This document shows, piece by piece, positions 43,017 through 51,781 of a DNA stretch of 64,000 nucleotides. Source of the stretch: Aridibaculum aurantiacum (GTDB taxonomy: Bacteria; Bacteroidota; Bacteroidia; Chitinophagales; Chitinophagaceae); NCBI RefSeq assembly GCF_017355875.1, contig NZ_JAFEWC010000001.1, positions 1,550,001 to 1,614,000 of the forward strand, given 5' to 3'. Below the pieces are notes generated by a model that saw only the letters and a list, made by a program, of their open reading frames with translations, made no database searches and was not told where the DNA came from. A program made the translations under genes and the position numbers. Position 1 is the first letter of the stretch. Each line of letters opens with the position of its first letter.

Positions 43017-44486
43017 TTACTCTTTTATTTTATTCTTTACCTCGTTTCTTATTAGTGCATAACCTACACTATTGAAATTATGATCAGCTATCTCTTTGTA
43101 TATAGCAGTGGCATTTGCTTTATCGCCTGCAGCTTCATATGAGCGGGCAAGCCAGTACTTGTTGTACACATTGTTTTTATTGGATTGCTTAAAGTTGTTT
43201 ACCGCCTGGTCGTAGCGCGCTTGTTTGAAATTGATAAAGCCTAGCAATGATTCATGAGTTTCATATTTACGCGGGTTCACAATGGAAGCAAGTTCTGTTT
43301 TCATTTCATTCGCAGTTTTTTCTGCTGCGTTAAAATCACCTTTGATTGCTTCCGCAATAGCACGCCAGTACAGCATGTCCGACTTTGTAAGATGCTTGCC
43401 TTCTTTGGTGCCCAGGTCATTTCCAATTTGCATACTCAGCGGTTCCATCTTTTTCATGATATCTATTACCTGTTCTGGATTATTGGTATGGCTGGCTATA
43501 TTGGCCGCAGCATAAAGCAGCTCATATTTTCTTTGATTATTTACCGGGTTAGTTGAAGGCGTAATTTCTGATTCTGCATCAACTAAAAATTTATAAGCTG
43601 TGGTCGGGTCATCAGCATATAAATAAGTGAAGGCAATGGATTGGTTCGCCAAGGAACTTCCTTCTTTATCCTTTTGGCCTGCCATCATATAATCTTTACG
43701 TGCATCTTCCAGTTTCCCAAGGTATGTAAGCGCATGGCCTCTTTTGTAATAGGAAACAGGATTGTCTTCCTGGATTTTCATAGCATTCGAATAAGCATCT
43801 CTTGCTTTTTCCAATGCGTGTTGACCACGATAAACATCACCCAGCAATACTTGCATACCTACACTATTAGGCGTTCTCTCTACTGCTTGTGAAGCATATT
43901 TCTCTGCAAGTGCCATGTTCTTCGGCTCATCAAAAGCATACGAGCTGGCAAGGCCAACATAACCACCTACCCAATCAGGCTCTAGCTGAATTGCTTTTTC
44001 AAATGCTTTGCGAGCTTCTGCCATTTTGTAATTAGCTGCATAAGTATTTGCAAGTTCTACATAGGCACGCGCAGATTGAGGAAATGTTTTAACCATGGCT
44101 TGTGCCGCAGCCATCCTTTGGTTCCAGTTGTCTGTCAGGAAACTTTCGGCCAACTGCAACTGCAATTTATCCGCTGCCGTAGCATTCTTAATGGACTTGG
44201 CTTTTGCAATATTCTCAGCGAATTCTTTTGGATTTTGGGAGCTACTACTGGCAAATAAAAAAGCCGCTGCAAAGTTCTGATCTTTGGCGGCCGCCTGTTT
44301 GAATAAGCGATTGGCTGTTGGAAAATCCAGCTCGTCATAAGCCTTCAGACCTTGGTTAAATAGTTCCATTGCCTCGGGATTAGAGGAGGAAAAAGTAATG
44401 GTTTGGCTTTTCTTTTGGCCGAAGGCGGTAAAAGTGGTGCTGAGTAAAAAGCAGGCGGTTACTAACAGGAGTGTTGTCGTTTTCAT
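43017..44486 (-). CDS. Exported tetratricopeptide-repeat protein
   Basis: About 489 aa from ATG 44486, beginning with a clear signal peptide (TTLLLVTACFLLSTTFTAFGQ). Many TPR units follow: NQGLKAYDELDFPTANRLFKQAA, YVELANTYAANYKMAEARKAFEKAIQLEP, and GDVYRGQHALEKARDAYSNAMKIQ among them. No enzyme domain. TPR arrays mediate protein contacts, so this is probably a periplasmic scaffold. The open frame's first in-frame codon at 44537 is upstream of the signal peptide and unlikely to be used. Confidence 0.88.
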   Translation of the reverse strand: MKTTTLLLVTACFLLSTTFTAFGQKKSQTITFSSSNPEAMELFNQGLKAYDELDFPTANRLFKQAAAKDQNFAAAFLFASSSSQNPKEFAENIAKAKSIKNATAADKLQLQLAESFLTDNWNQRMAAAQAMVKTFPQSARAYVELANTYAANYKMAEARKAFEKAIQLEPDWVGGYVGLASSYAFDEPKNMALAEKYASQAVERTPNSVGMQVLLGDVYRGQHALEKARDAYSNAMKIQEDNPVSYYKRGHALTYLGKLEDARKDYMMAGQKDKEGSSLANQSIAFTYLYADDPTTAYKFLVDAESEITPSTNPVNNQRKYELLYAAANIASHTNNPEQVIDIMKKMEPLSMQIGNDLGTKEGKHLTKSDMLYWRAIAEAIKGDFNAAEKTANEMKTELASIVNPRKYETHESLLGFINFKQARYDQAVNNFKQSNKNNVYNKYWLARSYEAAGDKANATAIYKEIADHNFNSVGYALIRNEVKNKIKE

Positions 44487-44608
44487 GTGCAAAATGTTTT
44501 TGATTGATGAAGTGGCGAGGTTAGCAACAACTACCACGCAGGTAGTACAACCAAAGTAGACATTCTGCTAGAAGAATGCAAGTCTTATAACGGAAAAATT
44601 ATATGTAA

Positions 44609-45112
44609 CTATACGTGCTCTTCTTTGAACGATAGTTCTATATTTTCCCTGTTTACAACAACTTTTCTATAAGCCACACCAGCCGCATTCAGCATGGCTT
44701 TGCTTGCTCTAGAAACATCAGTGCCGTCGTATTTATCACTTAAGAAAATCACCTCTACAATTCCTGATTGAATGATTGCTTTGGCGCATTCATTACAGGG
44801 AAATAGTGCGGTGTAAATTCGGCATCCTGCCAGGTTCATACCTATGTTATTCAGGATAGCATTCAATTCGGCGTGGCATACATACGGGTACTTTGTCTCC
44901 AGGAAATCGCCGGTTTTTTGCCAGGGGAACTGATCGTCGCTTAGCCCTATGGGTAAGCCGTTGTAACCAGCACCAACGATCTTGTTTTGATGATTTACAA
45001 TGCATGCACCCACCTGTGTATTTGGATCTTTGCTACGGCGGCCACTCAATAATGCAACACCCATAAAATATTCATCCCAGCTTATATAGTCACTTCGTTT
45101 AGACACGTTCAT
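44609..45112 (-). CDS. dCMP deaminase
   Basis: Zinc-dependent deoxycytidylate deaminase that makes dUMP for thymidylate synthesis. The zinc motif HAELNAI is paired with ALFPCNECAKAIIQSG, and the opening SWDEYFMGVALLSGRRSKDPNTQVGACIV is typical. 167 aa from ATG 45112 (MNVSKRSDYISW). Related ComE-B proteins share this fold, but dCMP deaminase is the plain reading. The same strand carries FKBP upstream, 105 bp away. Confidence 0.93.
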   Translation of the reverse strand: MNVSKRSDYISWDEYFMGVALLSGRRSKDPNTQVGACIVNHQNKIVGAGYNGLPIGLSDDQFPWQKTGDFLETKYPYVCHAELNAILNNIGMNLAGCRIYTALFPCNECAKAIIQSGIVEVIFLSDKYDGTDVSRASKAMLNAAGVAYRKVVVNRENIELSFKEEHV

Positions 45113-45216
45113 CTTTTTGGAATGGGGAAGATATTTCAAATGCATGAATAGTTGTTTCAACAAGCTTACTCATGCGTAGTGGTTGTAGGTACATATTAAT
45201 GAAAATTGGGAACGCA

Positions 45217-46236
45217 TCACTTCGCTGCAGGCTTTGCATCCAGCACATCAATATCAAAAACAAGAACGCTGTTAGGAGGTATTTTGGGTGAGCGTGTTCT
45301 AATGGAATAAGCCATGCCTGATGGTATTACTAATCTTATTTTACCTCCAGTCTTAACCAATGGTACAGCCAGTTGCCAACCCCTTATCAGGCTGCCAAGC
45401 ATGAATGTATATTGTTCCGTTTCACTGCCGCTAATTACTTCTTGTGAGCCCAGCAGGCGCAGTTGGTAACGGACAGATACGGAGTCTTTTGCAGTAAATG
45501 ATGTGCCGCTTCCCGGGTTGATGATTTCGTAGTATACACCTTCAATGTTTTCCTTTGCTTTGATGGCACCTAAACCTGTGGCAACGTCAATGAGATCTTT
45601 ATCGGCCTGTACCTGGTAGACACTATCAACATTGGCAAGTGGCGGCACAGCAGGAGAGGGTACAGGTTGTTTTGTATCATCCAGTCTTCTCCAGCCTCTT
45701 GCCGTTTGTACCATCACATTGCTAAATGATACATCCATTCTTGATGCTTTGCCTGTTGATCTTACTGCTTTCAAATCTTCAAGAGGACGCACTTCATCTT
45801 TCATTCTGCAGGTGCCGATCAACTTCCATTTTTGTTCGGCTGGTAGAAAAATATAAGCGGAGACGATGCTGAATTTCTCCGCTGTGTCCGTAGCGGTGGC
45901 CAGCATCAGCTTGTATGTTGTATTCAATTGCCAATCAAACTTCCACTCAAGTTGAGCCTTTTTCATGCGCACGTCACGGCCTCTAACAATCGTCTTGCTA
46001 GCCTCAGGAAATTTGAAGCTTACCAGGTGCTCTTTCTTATTTTTTTCTACATACAGTTTTACTGACTTTGTTCCAATCCCTGCAAATGCTTCTTTCTTTC
46101 CATAGCCAGTGACGGTTATATCCACAACCATACTTACTGGCTTAACAGTATCAGGTAAAGAATAAGTAATAGTTGAATCGCTGGAAGCTATAGTGCTTAG
46201 GGAAATGAAGCATAGGAGGACTGTAAGCAGGCGCAT
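45217..46236 (-). CDS. FKBP-type peptidyl-prolyl isomerase with long N-terminal extension
   Basis: 339 aa from ATG 46236, opening with a signal peptide (LLTVLLCFISLSTIASS). The C-terminal 100 residues are an FKBP domain: GSGTSFTAKDSVSVRYQLRL, TFMLGSLIRGWQLAVPLVKTGG, IPSGMAYS, and IPPNSVLVFDIDVLDA. The preceding 200 residues form a beta-rich domain of unknown identity (YKLMLATATDTAEKF, WKLIGTCRMKDEV). Periplasmic folding helper is likely. Canonical Tyr of the ligand pocket is partly replaced, so isomerase activity is probable but not certain. Copy B of the repeat family lies 150 bp upstream. Confidence 0.86.
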   Translation of the reverse strand: MRLLTVLLCFISLSTIASSDSTITYSLPDTVKPVSMVVDITVTGYGKKEAFAGIGTKSVKLYVEKNKKEHLVSFKFPEASKTIVRGRDVRMKKAQLEWKFDWQLNTTYKLMLATATDTAEKFSIVSAYIFLPAEQKWKLIGTCRMKDEVRPLEDLKAVRSTGKASRMDVSFSNVMVQTARGWRRLDDTKQPVPSPAVPPLANVDSVYQVQADKDLIDVATGLGAIKAKENIEGVYYEIINPGSGTSFTAKDSVSVRYQLRLLGSQEVISGSETEQYTFMLGSLIRGWQLAVPLVKTGGKIRLVIPSGMAYSIRTRSPKIPPNSVLVFDIDVLDAKPAAK

Positions 46237-46385
46237 GAAAAGTTGTTTGGCCAAACTTACAGGAAATAGTGAAAGAGAAGGAAGTTACTATTCCATGGCT
46301 ATGCTCTTCTTGTGACGATGCAGCCTGGTTTGTGTATTTCAGTTCATTGGAAGCTTTATGTTGGACTGCTGAAGGAAGTGCATAT

Positions 46386-46440
46386 GTACAAGTGTGCGAC
46401 GCAACGATGTTCCGTAAACATTCACATGCTGGTACCAAAC
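46386..46440 (+). repeat. Repeat family copy B (5' of FKBP gene)
   Basis: Core 46386-46409 (GTACAAGTGTGCGAC then GCAACGATG), 17-bp spacer, tail TGCTGGTACCAAAC at 46427-46440. Lies in the 206-bp gap between the FKBP start and the LytTR gene stop, antisense to both. Confidence 0.85.
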
Positions 46441-46459
46441 TTATTCTTCGCTACCTGGT

Positions 46460-47179
46460 TTAGCTCAGCATTTTAAGTACCTCATTGCGATAAAGTTTGC
46501 CAATGGGTACCTCGTTGTTGTCTATTTGGATCAGCTCGTGCGTGTAAGATCTTATTTTAGATAATGAGACGATGAAGGAACGGTGGGTTCTTACAAACTG
46601 CTGCTCGGGTAGCATGGCTTCTACTGAATTGAGCGATTGTTTTGTGATGATGACCTGCTCGTTGGTGAAGATCTTTACGTAGTCTTTCATGCTTTCGACA
46701 AAGTGGATGTCGTTGAGCATGACCTTCACCATTTTCCTGTCGGCCCGCACATATACGAACGATGGCTGGTTCCGTTCCTCCTTCACAGGTGCAATGTCTG
46801 CGGGCTTATGTTCTTTGATGTTGGATACTTTGTTTACTGCCCGTAAAAAACGATCGAAACGAATTGGCTTCAGAAGATAGTCTACTGCATCGAGCTCGAA
46901 ACCTTCTATGGCATACTCAGGATGCGCTGTGGTGAAGATGACCGGCGGCGGGTTCTTAAGCGCCTTTAAAAATTCAGTTCCTTTTAGCTGCGGCATTTGT
47001 ATGTCGAGAAACACAAGATCCACCTGGTGTTGGTGGAGATGTGTCATAGCCTCAATGGCATTGCCAAATTGTGCCTGTAACTGCAACGTTGGTAGTTGGT
47101 CGATGTACCTACCCAGGATTTCACGCGCAGGTGGTTCGTCGTCAATCACAATGCATGCTAATGGTTGCAGGTTATTCAT
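46460..47179 (-). CDS. LytTR-type response regulator
   Basis: 239-aa transcription regulator. Receiver domain with CIVIDDEPPAREIL, phospho-acceptor Asp59 in LVFLDIQMPQLKG and Lys in YLLKPIRFDRF. The LytTR DNA-binding domain covers about 140-239: VKVMLNDIHFVESMKDYVKI, FVRTHRSFIVSLSKI. The start overlaps its kinase gene by 8 bp, so the two are translated together. Target promoters are unknown. Confidence 0.94.
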   Translation of the reverse strand: MNNLQPLACIVIDDEPPAREILGRYIDQLPTLQLQAQFGNAIEAMTHLHQHQVDLVFLDIQMPQLKGTEFLKALKNPPPVIFTTAHPEYAIEGFELDAVDYLLKPIRFDRFLRAVNKVSNIKEHKPADIAPVKEERNQPSFVYVRADRKMVKVMLNDIHFVESMKDYVKIFTNEQVIITKQSLNSVEAMLPEQQFVRTHRSFIVSLSKIRSYTHELIQIDNNEVPIGKLYRNEVLKMLS

Positions 47180-48323
47180 AAACGGGTGTTTTGGTTAATG
47201 CCTTTGGCTTTGTGGTCACTGCCATTTTTGTAAGCCTGAGCTTTAGGTCAACAATGAAAACCTCTTCTTCGTCCTGGATTTTCAGAAGATGGTTATCGGG
47301 ATATAATAGTTCGAGTCGGCGCTGTACATTTTGTATGCCTATGCCGGACGAAGTTTTAGGCGCTTGATAGTTTGGCGCTTTTCCATTGATAAGCTTGAAG
47401 TGCATGTTCTCGCCTTCGAGGTGCAGGCTAAGGCTTACCCAAGGCTGATCGAGCATCTGACTGGCGCCATGCTTGAAGCTGTTTTCAACAAACGGAAGTA
47501 AGATCAATGGTGCTATAGCAAGATGATCTATGTTGTCGTCAATTTGAAAATTCACTTCCAGCTTATTGCCATAGCGTATCTTCTCTACCATGATGTAGTC
47601 TTCCAACATTTTTATCTCGTTTGCCAGCAGCACTAGAGGTTTATTTCCTTCGTACAACATGTACCTGAGCATGTCGGACAAGCCCATGACCAGTTGCGAT
47701 GCTACAGGTGATGTTTGCTGTGTGTGCGAGAAAATATTGTTGAGGGTGTTGAACAGGAAATGCGGATGAACCTGCGCTTTAAGTACCTGCAGTTGCGATT
47801 GTATATTTTCCTTTTGCAGCTGCATGTTTCTCTGTTCCTTCAGGTACAGGTGCTTCATGATCTTTATAGAAGCTGCCATACCGCCAATGGTCAATCCGCC
47901 ACGTAAACCGGCCAATACTGAAAGAAAAATAGTGGCATTGTGGCCGCGGGGCGAGTTCAATGGGAACAGGTCAGGTACAAAAAGTTTCTTGATTGGATGA
48001 AGGACATACAATCCTATTACTGCTGAAGAAAAAGCAGTGAGTAAAGCAACAGCAATAACTGTTATTAGCGCCAGTACGTAACGGTGCTTTAGTACCTGCT
48101 GAGGAACCACAAAATACATGAGCGTGTACGACATGAAGGCCTGCGGCACCAGGAAGAACAGCGAGTCGGTCATACTCATGAGCAGCCTGAGGTGTAGGGG
48201 AAAAGGCAGAATGGCTGCGCTGTAGCCGTAGAGCAATGTGCTGAAAATCCACCAGCTGATCCAGAATAGTATATGCCGTTTCAGCCGGTGTTTATCAGAA
48301 AATATGAATTGGTACGACTCCAT
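47172..48323 (-). CDS. LytS/YehU-type sensor histidine kinase
   Basis: 383-aa membrane kinase, partner of the LytTR regulator. Four hydrophobic segments at the N-terminus (HILFWISWWIFSTLLYG, SLFFLVPQAFMSYTLMYFVV, YVLALITVIAVALLTAF, and a Gly-rich one near 140) are followed by a coiled coil and the His_kinase box VHPHFLFNTLNNIFSH with the phospho-acceptor His. The ATPase region has PLILLPFVENSFKHG and SSGIGIQNVQRRLELLYP. No separate sensor domain, so the signal is probably membrane-derived. Confidence 0.93.
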   Translation of the reverse strand: MESYQFIFSDKHRLKRHILFWISWWIFSTLLYGYSAAILPFPLHLRLLMSMTDSLFFLVPQAFMSYTLMYFVVPQQVLKHRYVLALITVIAVALLTAFSSAVIGLYVLHPIKKLFVPDLFPLNSPRGHNATIFLSVLAGLRGGLTIGGMAASIKIMKHLYLKEQRNMQLQKENIQSQLQVLKAQVHPHFLFNTLNNIFSHTQQTSPVASQLVMGLSDMLRYMLYEGNKPLVLLANEIKMLEDYIMVEKIRYGNKLEVNFQIDDNIDHLAIAPLILLPFVENSFKHGASQMLDQPWVSLSLHLEGENMHFKLINGKAPNYQAPKTSSGIGIQNVQRRLELLYPDNHLLKIQDEEEVFIVDLKLRLTKMAVTTKPKALTKTPVYE

Positions 48324-48418
48324 TTATGCGGTTAAAACTATTTAAAAATGATCTTTGGAAGAAGCAAGTTTTTTATGTACGGGAAATGATAATATTGAAC
48401 AGGGTGTTCTTCTAATGC

Positions 48419-48766
48419 TTATTTGTTTGACAAGCCAGCTATATGGTTGTTTTGTTTGTTTACATTCTCCCAGGCTACCAATGCAGAGTCCAATGCATGC
48501 TTCAATTTCATCAGTGTTCTTTTCTTTTTGATGTTGATAGATCTTCCGTCAACCATTTCAGAATAAATCCTCTGGTTGTCGTTGTTGTAGAAATGAATGG
48601 TAGCCCAAGTCTTGTCGTTGATGTTGCTTTCTACTATCCAGAAACCTTTATCGCTTACCCACTTGCATTTAGTGGTTTTTTGTTGTTCTTGTTCCTGCGC
48701 GAAAGAAGATTGGCTGCCGGTAACCAGGATCGTAAAAAGAAGCGTAGAGATCAGTAACTGTTTCAT
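48419..48766 (-). CDS. Small exported protein of unknown function
   Basis: 115 aa from ATG 48766 with a signal peptide (LLISTLLFTILVTGSQSSFAQ), a central segment CKWVSDKGFWIVESNINDKTW and a basic C-terminal half (RSINIKKKRTLMKLKHAL). I do not recognise the family. It is 95 bp upstream of the LytS-type kinase gene on the same strand, so it might be co-transcribed with that pair. Copy C of the repeat lies 194 bp upstream of its start. Confidence 0.65.
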   Translation of the reverse strand: MKQLLISTLLFTILVTGSQSSFAQEQEQQKTTKCKWVSDKGFWIVESNINDKTWATIHFYNNDNQRIYSEMVDGRSINIKKKRTLMKLKHALDSALVAWENVNKQNNHIAGLSNK

Positions 48767-48959
48767 GATGTTTAGTTGTTTGGTGAATAATTACATCGAA
48801 AACTATGCTGGCGCTAAAGGAAGAATTTGCTTAATAGGCAGGTGTTGGATGTGCGTATGCCGAAGGCCGAGATTTGTCGATAAACGGTGTTTGTAGACGA
48901 TGCTAATTATGGCCAGTAGGCAGAATAGGTGAGTAGCAAATGCTGCAGGGAGTAGTACA

Positions 48960-49015
48960 GCACAAGTGTGCGACGCAACGATGCTTCATTATAGTACTTC
49001 AGCTAAGTACCAAAC
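48960..49015 (+). repeat. Repeat family copy C (5' of the small exported gene)
   Basis: Core 48960-48983 (GCACAAGTGTGCGAC then GCAACGATG, one base off copy B), 17-bp spacer, tail AGCTAAGTACCAAAC at 49001-49015, which runs straight into the terminator repeat. Confidence 0.82.
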
Positions 49016-49062
49016 AAAAAACCCGCTCCATAACTGAAGCGGGTCTTTTTATTTTTGACTTT
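49011..49062 (-). terminator. Terminator and direct repeat, copy 1 (downstream of hicB)
   Basis: Hairpin ACCCGCT(TC) with loop and AGCGGGT at about 49021-49044, followed by T-rich DNA. The whole stretch CAAACAAAAA to TTTTTGACTTT is nearly identical to 49588-49639. It stops transcription from the hicBA side (minus strand). Confidence 0.85.
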
Positions 49063-49095
49063 ATCAATCAATCCCCTTGAATTTCCGACTTAGTC

Positions 49096-49308
49096 TCACG
49101 CAAATATCAGGCGTCCTTTAGGTTCCGGAATGTGCCACGAATTCTCCTGTGCCAGTTTGATCCATTCCTCAGCTACCAGTTTTACTTCCCGTAAGGCTTC
49201 ATCCTGTGTATCACCATGAGCAAGGCATCCTTTTAGCTCAGGCATCTCTGCAATATAGGACCCATCTTCCTCACTCCAAAAGATGATAACTTCATATTTA
49301 CTCACCAT
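49096..49308 (-). CDS. hicB: HicB-family antitoxin
   Basis: 70-aa antitoxin with the partially degraded RNase-H-like fold of HicB: YEVIIFWSEEDGSYIAEMPELKGCLAHGDT-type core (positions 5-34) and EALREVKLVAEEWIKLAQE. It lacks a separate C-terminal helix-turn-helix or ribbon-helix-helix, so it may neutralise HicA directly without strong autorepression (inference). The start overlaps hicA by 11 bp in hicA-hicB order. Confidence 0.9.
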   Translation of the reverse strand: MVSKYEVIIFWSEEDGSYIAEMPELKGCLAHGDTQDEALREVKLVAEEWIKLAQENSWHIPEPKGRLIFA

Positions 49309-49561
49309 GGTCTATCAGTTTATGTGTTACCAGGAACTCTCTTACCTGCTTTACCTGGTAAGGTTTAGCCTGGCTGGTTTTTGTCTTCTGCAAATTAATA
49401 ATTCCCTCTACACCTTTATGTGAAAAAATCCTGTGGCTACCACCCGTATGCCTTTCTTCAAAACCCAGCCGGATAAGAAGATTAACTAAATCGTCAAACA
49501 GGAAATTCTTATCTGACTTACCCGACAGAAGTTTAAGCAATATCTTTTCCATTTTGCTCAT
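49298..49561 (-). CDS. hicA: HicA-family toxin (mRNA interferase)
   Basis: 87 aa from ATG 49561 (MSKMEKILLKLL); the open frame reaches to 49594. The double-stranded-RNA-binding-like HicA core is present: LVNLLIRLGFEERHTGGSHRIFSH contains the conserved His in GGSHR, and VKQVREFL follows. Predicted RNase that blocks translation. It lies first, with hicB overlapping its 3' end. The whole module sits between two copies of the ahcY terminator. Confidence 0.9.
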   Translation of the reverse strand: MSKMEKILLKLLSGKSDKNFLFDDLVNLLIRLGFEERHTGGSHRIFSHKGVEGIINLQKTKTSQAKPYQVKQVREFLVTHKLIDHGE

Positions 49562-49587
49562 AACATAAAAGTATGACACTAGTTGTT

Positions 49588-49639
49588 CAAACAAAAACCC
49601 GCTCCATAACTGAAGCGGGTTTTTTTATTTTTGACTTTT
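49588..49639 (-). terminator. Terminator and direct repeat, copy 2 (downstream of ahcY)
   Basis: ACCCGCT(CCA) stem and AGCGGGT with T-run, immediately after ahcY on the minus strand. Near-identical to 49011-49062 over about 50 bp; the two copies bracket the hicBA module. Confidence 0.87.
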
Positions 49640-49649
49640 ACATTTTGCA

Positions 49650-50975
49650 TTAGTACCTATAAGCTTCCGGCTTGAACGGACCATCTTTAGGAAGACCAAG
49701 GTATTCAGCTTGCGCATCTGTCAGTTCATCCAGTACCACACCGATCTTAGCAAGGTGCAAACGCGCAACTTTCTCATCCAGGTGCTTAGGCAGAACGTAA
49801 ACTTTGTTCTCGTACTTATCAGTGTTTGTCCAAAGTTCGATCTGTGCAAGGGTTTGGTTAGTGAAAGAGTTACTCATCACAAATGATGGGTGACCAGTAG
49901 CACAACCGAGGTTTACCAGGCGACCTTCAGCCAACAGGATGATGTCTTTACCATCAATGGTGTACATATCAACCTGAGGTTTAATAGTATCCTTCGTGTT
50001 ACCATAGTTATCGTTCAACCATGCAACGTCAATCTCGATATCGAAGTGACCGATGTTACAAACGATCGCTTTATCCTTCATTGCTTTGAAGTGCTCGCCA
50101 GTGATCAGGTCGCGGCAGCCAGAAGCAGTAACGATGATGTCAGCTTCTTTCACAGCGTCAATCATACGCTTAACTTCAAAACCATCCATAGCAGCTTGCA
50201 GCGCACAGATAGGATCGATCTCGGTAACGATCACGCGGCAACCAGCACCAGCCAGTGAAGCAGCAGAACCTTTACCTACATCACCATAACCACCCACTAC
50301 AGCTACTTTACCAGCCAGCATTACATCGGTAGCGCGGCGGATAGAGTCAACCAGTGATTCTTTACAACCATATTTGTTGTCAAACTTAGATTTAGTTACG
50401 CTGTCGTTGACGTTGATCGCAGGGATAGGCAAAGTACCTTTCGCCATGCGCTCATACAGGCGGTGAACACCAGTGGTAGTTTCTTCAGAAAGACCCTTCA
50501 CGTGCTGGATCAGCTCAGGATATACATCAAACACCATGTTGGTCAGGTCACCACCATCGTCAAGGATCATGTTCAAAGGACGATCAGCAGCACCGAAGAA
50601 CAGCGTCTGCTCGATACACCAATCAGCTTCTGCCTGGCTCTGACCTTTCCATGCAAATACACCGATACCTGCAGCGGCAATAGCAGCAGCAGCGTGGTCT
50701 TGCGTAGAGAAGATGTTGCAAGAGCTCCACTTCACTTCAGCACCAAGAGCAACCAAAGTTTCGATCAGCACCGCAGTCTGGATCGTCATGTGTAGACAAC
50801 CAGCAATGCGTGCGCCTTTCAGTGGCTGGCTTGGACCGTACTCAGCACGGATAGCCATCAGGCCCGGCATTTCAGCTTCCGCCAAACGGATTTCTTTACG
50901 ACCCCACTCAGCCAGGCTGATGTCAGCCACTTTGTACTTCAGGCTGAAGTCGATGTTTTTAGATACTGTAGACAT
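49650..50975 (-). CDS. ahcY: Adenosylhomocysteinase
   Basis: NAD-dependent S-adenosylhomocysteine hydrolase of the methyl cycle, 441 aa from ATG 50975 ([15 protein letters not shown]). Diagnostic segments are [16 protein letters not shown], the NAD site [13 protein letters not shown] and the C-terminal [14 protein letters not shown]. The open frame's upstream extension to 51059 is not needed. It lies directly before the duplicated terminator. Repeat copy D and an inverted repeat are in its 5' region. Confidence 0.97.
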   Translation of the reverse strand: MSTVSKNIDFSLKYKVADISLAEWGRKEIRLAEAEMPGLMAIRAEYGPSQPLKGARIAGCLHMTIQTAVLIETLVALGAEVKWSSCNIFSTQDHAAAAIAAAGIGVFAWKGQSQAEADWCIEQTLFFGAADRPLNMILDDGGDLTNMVFDVYPELIQHVKGLSEETTTGVHRLYERMAKGTLPIPAINVNDSVTKSKFDNKYGCKESLVDSIRRATDVMLAGKVAVVGGYGDVGKGSAASLAGAGCRVIVTEIDPICALQAAMDGFEVKRMIDAVKEADIIVTASGCRDLITGEHFKAMKDKAIVCNIGHFDIEIDVAWLNDNYGNTKDTIKPQVDMYTIDGKDIILLAEGRLVNLGCATGHPSFVMSNSFTNQTLAQIELWTNTDKYENKVYVLPKHLDEKVARLHLAKIGVVLDELTDAQAEYLGLPKDGPFKPEAYRY

Positions 50976-51014
50976 AATTGTTATTTCTGATTTTGAGATT
51001 TTGTGATATCTGAT

Positions 51015-51067
51015 TTTGTTACCAGCAGTAGGACGCTCTTCATCATCGTTGCGTCGCACACTTGTAC
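51015..51067 (-). repeat. Repeat family copy D (5' of ahcY)
   Basis: Core 51044-51067, on the minus strand GTACAAGTGTGCGAC then GCAACGATG, identical to copy B over its 24 bp. Tail TGCTGGTAACAAA at 51015-51027, spacer 16 bp. It lies 68 bp before the ahcY ATG and is co-oriented with ahcY. Confidence 0.85.
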
Positions 51068-51092
51068 TGGATGTTCTTTATTCATCTTTCTC

Positions 51093-51173
51093 TTGAACCA
51101 CAAAGACACAAAGGTCGCAAAGGAACACAAAGCCTTAGTGCATCTTAGTGTACTTGCTGTCTTAGTGGTTCAA
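51093..51173. repeat. 81-bp imperfect inverted repeat with TTGAACCAC ends
   Basis: TTGAACCAC (51093-51101) pairs perfectly with GTGGTTCAA (51165-51173). The interior continues the complementarity imperfectly (AAAGACACAAAGG against TTAGTG/CTTAGTG words). The ends resemble the GAACCACAAAGACAC words seen in non-coding DNA of many bacteria. Confidence 0.75.
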
Positions 51174-51283
51174 ACCAACAGCTACAAATCTACCTCCTAT
51201 AGTAGAATATCCTGCCACAGCCGCAAAGTTTAGGATGAACCTGTAGATAAAGCTACTTTTGCAGTACATCCACGCAGTTTATC

Positions 51284-51781
51284 ATGGCAAAAGCAGTTAA
51301 AACAGTAGAATCCACTACCACACCTATATCACTCGACGAAAAGGACCTATCGATCCTCCGGCTGCTGCAGGAAAATGCGCGGATAACTGTCAAAGAGATC
51401 TCTGAGAAAGTCCACTTGAGCACCACACCCGTACACGAACGCATCAAGCGGATGGAAGAGAGCGGCGTCATCAAACAATACGCAACACTCGTTGATTATG
51501 CAAAGGTGAAGAAAGGCCTGATGGTCATCTGCTATGTCTCACTAAAGCAGCACAGCAAGAACGCCGGCGACAAGTTTATCAAAACCATCCAGCAGCTAGA
51601 CGAGGTAATCGAATGCTACAACATCTCCGGTGAGTTCGACTTCATGCTAAAGGTGGTGGCGGAGGATATGAATGCCTACTACAACTTCCACGTAAACAAA
51701 CTAAGCTCCATAGAAAACATGGGCAATGTGCAGAGCGTATTTGTGATGGGTGTGATTAAAGAGACGCATAGGGTGGTGTGA
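51284..51781 (+). CDS. Lrp/AsnC-family transcription regulator
   Basis: 165-aa regulator. An N-terminal extension (KAVKTVESTTTPIS) precedes the helix-turn-helix (LDEKDLSILRLLQENARITVK, STTPVHERIKRMEESGVI) and the C-terminal ligand-binding RAM domain (GLMVICYVSLKQHS, IECYNISGEFDFMLKVVAED). These proteins sense amino acids. It is divergent from ahcY, so regulation of methionine/SAM metabolism is possible but only inferred from position. Confidence 0.94.
   Translation: MAKAVKTVESTTTPISLDEKDLSILRLLQENARITVKEISEKVHLSTTPVHERIKRMEESGVIKQYATLVDYAKVKKGLMVICYVSLKQHSKNAGDKFIKTIQQLDEVIECYNISGEFDFMLKVVAEDMNAYYNFHVNKLSSIENMGNVQSVFVMGVIKETHRVV

Larger units (their letters stand above)
48767..49095. other. 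Intergenic gap holding repeat copy C and a terminator
   Basis: No protein-coding frame found. It contains the repeat copy at 48960-49015, directly followed by the hairpin at 49021-49044. Upstream of these, the 190 bp nearest the small exported gene show no obvious structure or promoter. Confidence 0.6.
50976..51283. other. ahcY / Lrp-type divergent intergenic region
   Basis: 308 bp without a gene. Repeat copy D and an 81-bp imperfect inverted repeat lie between the two divergent starts. Both could be structural elements rather than promoters. Confidence 0.6.

Noticed and set aside
46455-46475. GGTTTAGCTCAG-like word suggesting a tRNA
   Set aside because: It lies across the LytTR stop, and no acceptor stem, anticodon arm or TTCGA loop follows at tRNA spacing.
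39023-49561. Possible defence island formed by the PIN and HicBA modules
   Set aside because: The two modules are 10 kb apart with ordinary housekeeping genes between, and no restriction, CRISPR or phage-type genes were seen.
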